Assembly (NCBI RefSeq): GCF_000969835.1
Contig: NZ_KQ033912.1
Location: 1,539,961-1,603,960 of the forward strand
From: Parabacteroides goldsteinii DSM 19448 = WAL 12034
GTDB taxonomy: Bacteria; Bacteroidota; Bacteroidia; Bacteroidales; Tannerellaceae
DNA length: 64,000 bases
Direction of reading: 5' to 3'
Shown one piece after another: positions 16,701-23,876 of this stretch. The notes beneath the pieces are model-generated. The model did no database searches and was not told where the DNA came from. It was given only the letters and a program-made list of their open reading frames with translations. Position 1 is the first letter of the stretch. Each line of letters starts with the position of its first letter. Made by a program: the position numbers and the translations under genes.

Positions 16701-16842
16701 AAAACCCCTTTCCATCGCCATGATCTCAGCCATGCTGATCGGTACAGCCGTCAGCCTGTTCATCATCCCGCTGGTCTACTGGTTCATCTACCGCAAACAC
16801 GACCCGAATGCAGTGATGCCTGAAAAACAAACTGAAGTTTAA
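13762..16842 (+). CDS. RND efflux permease 1 (divergent HAE1-like)
   Basis: 1026 residues, the normal length for RND pumps. It has an N-terminal membrane helix (VKFLLQRPIAVLMAFTACFI), two large periplasmic loops and the usual TM2-6 and TM8-12 blocks. In TM4 the sequence is LGMMIDSSIIVTEN, so only the first of the usual Asp pair is present. In TM10 it reads VTCGIIINDSILKLD, where AcrB has a Lys. Coupling residues thus differ from drug pumps, although other acidic residues may substitute. It may export a non-drug substrate, such as a lipid or peptide (inference). Confidence 0.85.
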   Translation: MVKFLLQRPIAVLMAFTACFIVGLVTYFTIPVSLLPDIAIPEITIQVSGQNTSARELENTVVKPIRQQLMQVAALRDIHSETRDGAGIIRLSFDFGTNTDLAFIEVNEKIDAAMNYLPREIERPRVIKASATDIPVFCLNLTLKTGDSEAAFLDLCQFAESVIKRRIEQLPEVAMVDITGMMKRQLQIVPDMKTLEMAGITLDDLESALNSNNIEPGSMTVRDGYYEYNIKFSTLLRTPEDVQNIYLHKNDRIFQLKDLAKVAVVPEKETGASLSNGKRAVTLAVIKQADENMDNMKEALQEVTAYFATVYPDIEFSVSRNQTELLDYTISNLKQNLSLGFIFICIVAILFLGDIKSPAVIGLSMVVSLIISFLFFYMFKMSLNIISLSGLILALGMMIDSSIIVTENIMQYRSKGYTLEEACNMGTSEVITPMLSSTLTTIAVFVPLVFMSGIAGAIFYDQAFAVTVGLMVSYFTGIMLLPVLYKLVYSIPDIKHTGFNLRINNLIKEHTLDRFYDAGVNFVFRHKKSNIIFIFVTLPLCALLFYEVPKSRMPEIDQNELIAHIEWNENIHIDENRERVDKLFAQIADDVQEYTSYVGQQQFLLNRDRELSSSEAELYFKTEKSSAISPLQVKITQWLDTNYPQAVFSFSPPITVFEKLFVTGEADVVAEFYARNKAEAPEAQALHKLESQMKASTGIAPVGVAFDNQLNISVDRQKLLLYNVNYNEVYRLLKTAFKENEVATLRSYQQYLPIALAGDGKTVNEVLQQTLVRTQADKEGKSQYIPLQSLVKVTQGEDLKTVTAGKNGEYIPFSFYDVKKAEPLMEEVKKLGEQNWEIDFSGSFFSNKQMLNELVVILLISILLMYFILAAQFESFLQPLIVLIEIPIDVAASLLVLWICGHTMNLMSAIGIVVTCGIIINDSILKLDAINELRKEGVPLMEAIHEAGRRRLRPIIMTSLTTIFGMVPLLFSFDMGSELQKPLSIAMISAMLIGTAVSLFIIPLVYWFIYRKHDPNAVMPEKQTEV

Positions 16843-16863
16843 CGAATTATATATAATGCCGTT

Positions 16864-18342
16864 ATGAAGATATGTAAAATATTATTATCGTTCCTGTTAT
16901 TTACCTCAGTCTATCTGAATGCCCAGCCGCTTACGCTGTCGCTGGAGCGGACGATTGCATTGGCGGGGGATAGTTCGCTGGAGGCATTCAGGACAAAGAA
17001 TATGTTTTTGGCCGGATACTGGCAATACAGGACATTCAAGGCGGGACGATTGCCAAGCCTGACGCTGAACCTGACTCCGGCACAGTATTATCGCGATATC
17101 ACGAAACGATATAATTATGATGAAAATATAGAAGAATATCGTACGCAGCAATCATTCTATGCCAACGGCAATCTTCAGGTCAAGCAGAACTTCGACCTTC
17201 TGGGAGGTACTTTTTATCTGGATTCGGAACTGGGGTATATGCGTAATTTCGGAGAAAATACTTATAATCAATACACTACTGTCCCTATTCGAATCGGGTA
17301 TAGCCAAAGTCTCCTGGGTTACAATCCTTTCCGGTGGGAACGAAAGATAGAGCCGCTCAAATATGAGAAGGCGAAAAAGGAATTACTGTACAATATCGAA
17401 AATATCAGCGAACAAGCGACCACTTATTTCTTTGCCCTGGCTATGGCACAAGCGGAATACGACCTGGCAAAAGAGAATGTAGCTTCAACAGATACCTTGT
17501 ACCGGACAGGACAGGAACGACACAAAATCGCTGCGATCAACAAAGCAGAGTTGCTGACACTGAAACTGGATGCCGTCAACGCACGCAATACATTGCAAAA
17601 TGCAGATATAGCCTTGAAAAGAGCCATGTTCAGCCTGGCTTCTTTCCTCAACTTCGATAAAAACACAGAAATAAGGTTACGCCTTCCGGGACGTCCGAAA
17701 GACATGCAGATCTCCGTCGATGAGGCTTTGACACTCGCCCGGGAGAACAATCCGAAATTTCTCGACATGAAACAGCAGGTACTTGAAGCGGAGCAACAGG
17801 TGGATAAAACCAAAAAAGAAGCCATGTTCAATGCCTCCATCAACGCCAGTATCGGTTTCAACCAGGTTTCGGATAAAATGAAAGAGGCCTACCGCAACCC
17901 CTTGCAACAGGATGTCGTATCCGTGTCCGTATCTATCCCTCTCGTCGATTGGGGCGTACGGAAAGGGAAACATAACATTGCCAAGAATAATCTGAATGTG
18001 ACACAGATTTCCGCCCGCCAGGAGGAACTGACGGTAGAGGAAGACGTGATCATGACTGTCGGTGACTTCAATATCCAGCAAAACCTGATCTCAAGCGCAG
18101 AAGAGGCGCTCGACCTGGCTGTTATGGCTTACAGTGAGACAAAGCAACGGTTTATGATCGGGAAGGCGGACATCAACAGCCTGACCTTATCGCTGAACCG
18201 CCAGCAGGAGGCACAGCGCAACTATATCTCCGCCCTGCAAAATTACTGGCTGAGTTATTTCAAAATACGGAAACTGACACTGCATGATTTTGAAACCGGC
18301 ATATCACTGGCACGGGAATTTGATTTTACGCACGGACTATAA
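16864..18342 (+). CDS. TolC-family outer membrane channel
   Basis: 492 residues with a signal peptide (MKICKILLSFLLFTSVYLNAQ). Alpha-helical hairpins typical of outer-membrane efflux proteins follow (QATTYFFALAMAQAEYDLAKENV, ALTLARENNPKFLDMKQQVLEAEQQVD) in two repeats, and the C-terminal repeat includes AYSETKQRFMIGKADINSLTLSLNRQQEAQ. It is placed between two RND permeases. It is not a lipoprotein, unlike the OprM-like protein of the second RND operon in this window. Confidence 0.85.
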   Translation: MKICKILLSFLLFTSVYLNAQPLTLSLERTIALAGDSSLEAFRTKNMFLAGYWQYRTFKAGRLPSLTLNLTPAQYYRDITKRYNYDENIEEYRTQQSFYANGNLQVKQNFDLLGGTFYLDSELGYMRNFGENTYNQYTTVPIRIGYSQSLLGYNPFRWERKIEPLKYEKAKKELLYNIENISEQATTYFFALAMAQAEYDLAKENVASTDTLYRTGQERHKIAAINKAELLTLKLDAVNARNTLQNADIALKRAMFSLASFLNFDKNTEIRLRLPGRPKDMQISVDEALTLARENNPKFLDMKQQVLEAEQQVDKTKKEAMFNASINASIGFNQVSDKMKEAYRNPLQQDVVSVSVSIPLVDWGVRKGKHNIAKNNLNVTQISARQEELTVEEDVIMTVGDFNIQQNLISSAEEALDLAVMAYSETKQRFMIGKADINSLTLSLNRQQEAQRNYISALQNYWLSYFKIRKLTLHDFETGISLAREFDFTHGL

Positions 18343-18354
18343 GTAACAGATTCA

Positions 18355-21300
18355 ATGAGCACATCTCCCAAGATATCATCCTTTACGATCATCGTCACCT
18401 TCCTTTGTGTGGCGCTGACAGGACTGGCTTTCATCCCTCTCCTGCCGATTAAGCTGTCTCCCTCACGCACATTGCCCCGGCTGACCGTCAGCTATAATAT
18501 GCCCAGCAACTCGGCACGTGTAATCGAGATGGAGGTCACTTCGCGGCTGGAATCGATGCTGGCACGTATCAAGGGAATCAAGGAGATCAACTCCACTTCC
18601 GGAAACGGCTGGGGATATGTGACACTGGAACTTGACAAACATACCAATATCGACGCCGCCCGTTTCGAGGCATCCACGATCGTACGCCAGACATGGCCCA
18701 GCCTGCCCGACGGGTTAAGTTATCCGATACTGGAAATGAGCCGCCCGGACGACAAGGAATCCGGCCCGTTCATGACCTATACGCTGAATGCGGCGGCAAC
18801 TCCGATCTTTATCCAGCGGTTTGCGGAGGACCAGATCAAACCGCGCCTCGCCGGTATCCCGGGTATTTACCGGATCGATGTACGCGGGGCCACGCCGATG
18901 GAATGGCGGCTGGAGTATGACAGCCGGCAACTCGTGTCGCTCGGCATTACCACCAATGACATACAGAATGCGATCGCTCAATACTATAACAAAGAATTCC
19001 TGGGAACCGGAAATGTCAATACGAACGAACAAGAGGAATGGATTCGCCTCGCCCTGATACCGGAAGATGTACGGGAGGGTTTCGAGGCTTCCCACATAAC
19101 CGTCACCAGTAAAGAAGGGAAGCTGATACGCCTGGACCAGTTGCTGAAAGTCACCCGCCAGGAAGAGGCTCCCCAAAGCTATTACCGTATCAACGGACTG
19201 AACTCGATCTATCTCTCCATCCGTGCGGAAGAGACAGCCAACCAGCTGGAACTCGCCAAACAGGTAAAAGAGGAGATGGAGCATATCCGCCAGTTATTAC
19301 CGCAGGGATATGAGGTACATACCAGTTATGACGCGACCGAGTTTATCCAGAATGAACTGGATAAGATATATGTACGTACGGGACTTACGATCCTGATTCT
19401 TTTATTGTTCGTCCTGCTGATCACCCGGAATGTGCGCTATCTGTTCCTGATCGTGGTCAGCCTGAGCGTAAACCTGTGTATTGCCGTTATCTTTTTCTAT
19501 CTGGCAAAACTGGAAATGCAGCTTTACTCGCTGGCGGGAGTTACCATATCGTTAAGCCTGGTAATCGACAATACGATCGTGATGACCGACCATATACGCA
19601 ACCGACATAACCGCAAAGCCTTCCTTTCCATCCTAACGGCAACGCTGACGACTATCGGTGCGCTGGTGATCATTTTCTTCCTCGATGAAAAAATACGGCT
19701 GAACCTACAGGATTTTGCAGCTGTGGTAATCATCAACCTGGCAGTGTCGCTGGCGATCGCCCTGCTCTTCGTTCCTGCCCTGATAGAGAAGCTGGGACTG
19801 GGGCAAAAGAAAAGCTCAGCCCGGAAAGCGCAGCTCTCCCTGAAACCAAAAGCCACCTGGTTTCCGCGGATCAGAAGGTGGGGGAACAGATTTTTAAAAC
19901 GGTTCCCGGTCTATTTCAACAGATATTACCATGCACAGATCAGCTTTCTTTGCCGATGGAAAAAGACCGCATGTTTCCTGTTGCTACTGGCTTTCGGATT
20001 GCCGGTCTTCCTGCTCCCCGAAAAAATAGAAATGGATGACAAGGACAAGGTATATACGGCTACAGACTCGCTGCTCATTGAAAAATACAACAAGATTGTC
20101 TCAAGCGAGACCTATAAGGAGAAAGTCAAGCCGATAATGGACAAAGCACTGGGAGGAACCTTGCGCCTGTTCGTGCAAAAAGTGTATGAAGGCAGTTATT
20201 TTACCCGCAACGACGAAACGGTCCTGTCGGTCACCGCCTCACTTCCCAACGGGACTACACTGGAACAGATGAATCAGTTGATGGGACGCATGGAGGCTTA
20301 CCTCAGCACATTCAAGGACATACGCCAGTTCCAGACGAACATTTACAGTGCGCGGCAGGCAGGCATACGTATTTATTTCACCAAAGCGGCAGAGCGAAGC
20401 GGATTCCCTTATACGCTGAAAAGCAAGATTATCAGCAAGGCGCTGGAACTGGGCGGCGGTAGTTGGGGTGTGTACGGGCTCCAGGACCAGGGCTTCAGCA
20501 ACGACGTACGGGAAGGAGCAGGTTCGTTCCGTATTGAAATGTTCGGCTATAACTATGACGAATTATACACCTGGGCGGAACAGTTGAAGGATACACTTCT
20601 TACCTACCGCCGTATCAAGGAAGTACTGATCAACTCTGAATTTTCGTGGTGGAAAGACGATTATCAGGAATTCTATTTCAATCTGGACAAGGCACGGATG
20701 GCACAGGAAAATATCCTGCCGATCGAACTGTTCGCCTCCATCAACCCGGTGTTCGGAAAGGATATCTACAGCGGTACGATCGTTGTCGACAATGAAACGG
20801 AAAAGCTGAAACTAAGTTCGCGCCAGTCAAAAGATTATGATGTCTGGAGCATGCAATACGTCCCCCAGAGCATTAAGGGCAAACCTTATAAACTGTCGGA
20901 ACTGGCCACCGTCGAAAAAGGACAGATGCCGCAGAAAGTAGCCAAGGTGAACCAGCAATACCGCCTGTGTCTTCAATATGAATACATCGGTGCATCCAAT
21001 CAGGGGACCAAGATACAGGAACGTGTATTGAAAGAATTCAATGCGTCGTTACCGATGGGATACACTGCCAAATCGGATAGTAATTACTGGAGTTGGAACA
21101 CCAAAGACAATAAACAGTATCTGTTATTGCTGCTGATCATTGCCATTATTTTCTTTACGACCAGTATTCTGTTCAATTCGCTGAAACAACCGCTGGCTGT
21201 TATCTTTGTCATCCCTATCTCCTATATCGGGGTGTTCCTGACATTCTACTGGTTCAAGCTGAATTTCGACCAGGGAGGGTTTGCGTCGTTTGTCTTGCTA

Positions 21301-21588
21301 TGCGGTATCACGGTAAATGCAAGTATCTATATATTAAACGAATATAACCAACTTCGCGAAGCCAGGCCCAAAATGCCCGCCTGGCGTCTTTACCTGAAAG
21401 CATGGAATGCCAAGATCACACCAATCTTCCTGACCGTGATCTCTACCATACTCGGGTTTATTCCGTTCATGTTAGGTCCCGATAAAGAAGCGTTCTGGTT
21501 TCCGCTGGCAGCCGGGACCATCGGCGGATTGACCATGTCGATCCTCGGTATCTTCATATACCTACCTATTTTTACTTTGAAGAAATAA
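18355..21588 (+). CDS. RND efflux permease 2 (divergent)
   Basis: 1077 residues, starting 12 bp after the TolC gene. It has the RND topology with a first helix (SSFTIIVTFLCVALTGLAFI), the porter domain (MPSNSARVIEMEVTSRLE) and TM4 reading LSLVIDNTIVMTD, with a single Asp followed by Asn. TM10 reads LCGITVNASIYILNE, again lacking the AcrB Lys. A long Arg/Lys-rich linker (about 480-520) lies between the halves. With permease 1 it may form a hetero-trimer, as in MdtBC, or a separate pump using the same adaptor and channel. Confidence 0.83.
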   Translation: MSTSPKISSFTIIVTFLCVALTGLAFIPLLPIKLSPSRTLPRLTVSYNMPSNSARVIEMEVTSRLESMLARIKGIKEINSTSGNGWGYVTLELDKHTNIDAARFEASTIVRQTWPSLPDGLSYPILEMSRPDDKESGPFMTYTLNAAATPIFIQRFAEDQIKPRLAGIPGIYRIDVRGATPMEWRLEYDSRQLVSLGITTNDIQNAIAQYYNKEFLGTGNVNTNEQEEWIRLALIPEDVREGFEASHITVTSKEGKLIRLDQLLKVTRQEEAPQSYYRINGLNSIYLSIRAEETANQLELAKQVKEEMEHIRQLLPQGYEVHTSYDATEFIQNELDKIYVRTGLTILILLLFVLLITRNVRYLFLIVVSLSVNLCIAVIFFYLAKLEMQLYSLAGVTISLSLVIDNTIVMTDHIRNRHNRKAFLSILTATLTTIGALVIIFFLDEKIRLNLQDFAAVVIINLAVSLAIALLFVPALIEKLGLGQKKSSARKAQLSLKPKATWFPRIRRWGNRFLKRFPVYFNRYYHAQISFLCRWKKTACFLLLLAFGLPVFLLPEKIEMDDKDKVYTATDSLLIEKYNKIVSSETYKEKVKPIMDKALGGTLRLFVQKVYEGSYFTRNDETVLSVTASLPNGTTLEQMNQLMGRMEAYLSTFKDIRQFQTNIYSARQAGIRIYFTKAAERSGFPYTLKSKIISKALELGGGSWGVYGLQDQGFSNDVREGAGSFRIEMFGYNYDELYTWAEQLKDTLLTYRRIKEVLINSEFSWWKDDYQEFYFNLDKARMAQENILPIELFASINPVFGKDIYSGTIVVDNETEKLKLSSRQSKDYDVWSMQYVPQSIKGKPYKLSELATVEKGQMPQKVAKVNQQYRLCLQYEYIGASNQGTKIQERVLKEFNASLPMGYTAKSDSNYWSWNTKDNKQYLLLLLIIAIIFFTTSILFNSLKQPLAVIFVIPISYIGVFLTFYWFKLNFDQGGFASFVLLCGITVNASIYILNEYNQLREARPKMPAWRLYLKAWNAKITPIFLTVISTILGFIPFMLGPDKEAFWFPLAAGTIGGLTMSILGIFIYLPIFTLKK

Positions 21589-21631
21589 TCATCTTGTTAA
21601 TACTTAACCGCCAATAACTGTTTTTCTTTCC

Positions 21632-21639
21632 TAATTTTG
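21632..21639 (+). promoter_or_regulatory. -7 box before the second ligase-like gene
   Basis: TAATTTTG matches TAnnTTTG, 120 bp upstream of the preferred start at 21759. This suggests the gene is at least partly independent of the RND operon that ends at 21588. Confidence 0.45.
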
Positions 21640-21758
21640 TGATATTCTTGGACGATTTGTTAATTATCCAAACCCTTCTTACGTCTTAAATGTTTTATGC
21701 AGGAGCAGAAAAGTTGCAGAAGTTGAAAGTCCGATATCACCCTAAAAATAATTTAAAG

Positions 21759-23588
21759 ATGAAAGTTTTATTTAAGTATCTACGACTATTATCCCTCTCT
21801 ACGAGCGGAGCGTTACTTTTGTGCATTGTATTTGCTGCAAACCCCGAAATTGCTGAAGGAACCATCACAGGTAAAGTATTCTGGTTTCATTTCTCTATTT
21901 TATTACTTGCATTCAGTGTATTGTTTATGGAAGCCACAGTGAAAAAAAGCAATTTTACCTTCTCATTACCCGACGGACTTTTATTACTTTTTGCCGGTCT
22001 GGCCTTGCTAAATTACAACTATGAGCTGGACCCGGAACCGGAAAGACTTCTTTTCGTCGGACAAATTACGACCTTATGGTTTATGTTGCGAGCCACGTTG
22101 CAAGCCCACCCGGAACTCAGGCTTTTCTTCCTGTCCATTATTATATGTACAGGTATCTTCGAAGCGGCCTGGGGAATGGGGCAACTGTACGGGGGAGCAT
22201 CGACAAACCATCCGCTACTCAAAGGTGACGGACTTATTTTCAGCCCCGGCCCCTTCTCCGGTTATCTGGCAATCGTACTCCCCGTATGCCTGAACCTGGC
22301 TTTGCGGTTCCGCGATTGCGACAAACTGGCCTGGTGGGAAACAAGGACGATGCTATTCTACCTGTCGGCATTCACGATCATACTCATCCTGATAGGGCTT
22401 CCCGGCGGGAAAAGCCATTCAGCGTGGCTGGCAGCCGGAATCTCATGCTGCTGGGTCTTCTATCTCCGGAAATCAGGGTGGCAGTTATTGAAGAAAAGGG
22501 TTATAAAGCATAATAAGACAGTGATCGTCAGCTGCATTGTCTTATTTATCGTTATTTCCGGACTTCCGACATTGGGCAGTGTTTTCAATACCGAGAAATC
22601 TGCCAACAGGATGCTGATGTGGAACGTAACGACCCAGGCCATACTGAACAAGCCTGTCACCGGCACTGGGCTGGGAGGTTTCCCCGTCTCATTCGCCCAG
22701 ACACAGGCCGACTACCTAGCGTCGACGAAAGCCTCCGATACGGAACGGATGGCTGCGACCTGTCCCCCTTTCGCCTTCAACGATTATTTGCAGATAGGAC
22801 TCGAATTCGGTATCGCCGGACTGCTTCTCTTTGCGTTATGGATCGCCTTCTGCCTCTATTACGGGCTGAAAAACAAACAGGTCGGGGCTACGGGAGGTAT
22901 CCTTTCGTTACTTTTCTTCTCCATGTATTCCTATCCGCTGCAACTACCGTCATTCTGGGTTCTGCTTATTTTCTTCTCTGCAATGTGTGTCACCCGGGCG
23001 GAAAAACAACAGAAACCGTCTGTGAAAAGTTTTCCTTACATCGGGACATTCGCTGCCTTAGTCGCCTGTATCCTGTTTTTCGGACAACGAAGTTATTACG
23101 AACCGTACAAAGAATGGAAGACTTTGCGGATCCTGGTAGAAAAGGAGGAACAGAAGGTTGCCGCACAAGGATATATGAGCTTGTACCCGCGCCTCTCCCA
23201 CCGGACCGAATTCCTGCTGGAAGGCGCCCGGTGCCTGCAACAATCCGGACAGTATTCGAATGCCATCATCTGGAGTCGTCGGGCCATCTGGTTAAGTGCT
23301 GATCCCGAATTCTACTATATCCTTGCCGAAAGCCACCAGCAACTCGGACTTTATAAGCTGGCTGAGAAATATTTACTGCAATGCCTGCATATTCTTCCGG
23401 AACAGATAGATACTTATTATCTGCTAACCAAATTATATGCGGAAACAAACTACTACCACCCGGACAAGCTCAGGCTGGCTGCCCATTCCGTGTTGACCAA
23501 ACAGCCGGACACCTGCTTCAAGCCCGCCAGGCAGATGAAAGAAGAAGTCTATCAACTTCTTTTACAACAAATGGCAAACAGTAAATAG
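21759..23588 (+). CDS. O-antigen-ligase-like membrane protein with TPR domain 2
   Basis: 609 residues from the ATG at 21759 (MKVLFKYLRLLSL). A start 69 bases upstream gives an unlikely charged N-terminus. It is a clear paralogue of the protein at 10740: compare GALLLCIVFAANPEIAEGTI with GIFLLCTVFATNTGLANGLV, and ANRMLMWNVTTQAI with ANGRLLLWKVTGQAI. Both end in TPR-like helices (FLLEGARCLQQSGQYSNAI, YYILAESHQQLGLYKLAEKY). It lacks the TPPTPSREG insert of the first copy. The two copies flank the RND operon, linking that operon to the NVEALA locus (inference). Confidence 0.75.
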   Translation: MKVLFKYLRLLSLSTSGALLLCIVFAANPEIAEGTITGKVFWFHFSILLLAFSVLFMEATVKKSNFTFSLPDGLLLLFAGLALLNYNYELDPEPERLLFVGQITTLWFMLRATLQAHPELRLFFLSIIICTGIFEAAWGMGQLYGGASTNHPLLKGDGLIFSPGPFSGYLAIVLPVCLNLALRFRDCDKLAWWETRTMLFYLSAFTIILILIGLPGGKSHSAWLAAGISCCWVFYLRKSGWQLLKKRVIKHNKTVIVSCIVLFIVISGLPTLGSVFNTEKSANRMLMWNVTTQAILNKPVTGTGLGGFPVSFAQTQADYLASTKASDTERMAATCPPFAFNDYLQIGLEFGIAGLLLFALWIAFCLYYGLKNKQVGATGGILSLLFFSMYSYPLQLPSFWVLLIFFSAMCVTRAEKQQKPSVKSFPYIGTFAALVACILFFGQRSYYEPYKEWKTLRILVEKEEQKVAAQGYMSLYPRLSHRTEFLLEGARCLQQSGQYSNAIIWSRRAIWLSADPEFYYILAESHQQLGLYKLAEKYLLQCLHILPEQIDTYYLLTKLYAETNYYHPDKLRLAAHSVLTKQPDTCFKPARQMKEEVYQLLLQQMANSK

Positions 23589-23630
23589 AACAATCCCTTT
23601 GTTTTTATTGCACATTTAAATTATATCCCC

Positions 23631-23638
23631 TATCTTTG
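23631..23638 (+). promoter_or_regulatory. -7 box of the carB leader
   Basis: TATCTTTG matches TAnnTTTG. ATTG at 23607-23610, 20 bp upstream, is a possible -33 element. The transcript would start just before a short leader ORF. Confidence 0.6.
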
Positions 23639-23663
23639 CCGAAATTTTGGAAGGAAGAGTTTC

Positions 23664-23768
23664 ATGACGAATAAGATACATACTTGTAATCCGATGTTTA
23701 TTTCCGGTTCAACGCCGGATATCGAAGCTCATTTCTTTAATTTACGGGATAATAATTTCTTTATATAA
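23664..23768 (+). CDS. Putative 34-residue leader peptide of carB
   Basis: ATG preceded by a purine-rich AAGGAAGAG. It encodes 34 residues beginning MTNKIHTCNPMF and ending NLRDNNFFI, with five Phe codons, four of them in two FF pairs near the end. The stop codon lies one base before the stem of a strong intrinsic terminator. A leader ORF ending at a terminator upstream of a pyrimidine gene recalls the UTP-sensitive attenuation of enterobacterial pyrBI, where ribosome-polymerase coupling decides read-through. No anti-terminator was established here. The ORF could also be fortuitous in a small RNA. Confidence 0.45.
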   Translation: MTNKIHTCNPMFISGSTPDIEAHFFNLRDNNFFI

Positions 23769-23769
23769 G

Positions 23770-23803
23770 ATGCGTTGGTTATTTTTACTAACGCATTTTT
23801 TTT
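23770..23803 (+). terminator. Intrinsic terminator/attenuator upstream of carB
   Basis: Stem ATGCGTTGGT (23770-23779) pairs with ACTAACGCAT (23787-23796) with one G-U pair, followed by an unbroken run of T to 23803. It sits between the leader promoter and carB, so it must be read through or bypassed to express carB. 23804-23876 is AT-rich with no other clear signal. Confidence 0.75.
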
Positions 23804-23876
23804 GTGTCCCGCAAGTGGAGATTAAGTAAGATATAACATTCTATAATATATTAATAAACAAAACAACCCAATTACT

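Noticed and set aside
22619..23302. 227-residue alternative frame inside the second ligase-like gene
   Set aside because: Overlaps conserved ligase/TPR coding in the main frame; Arg/Cys-rich composition without domains.
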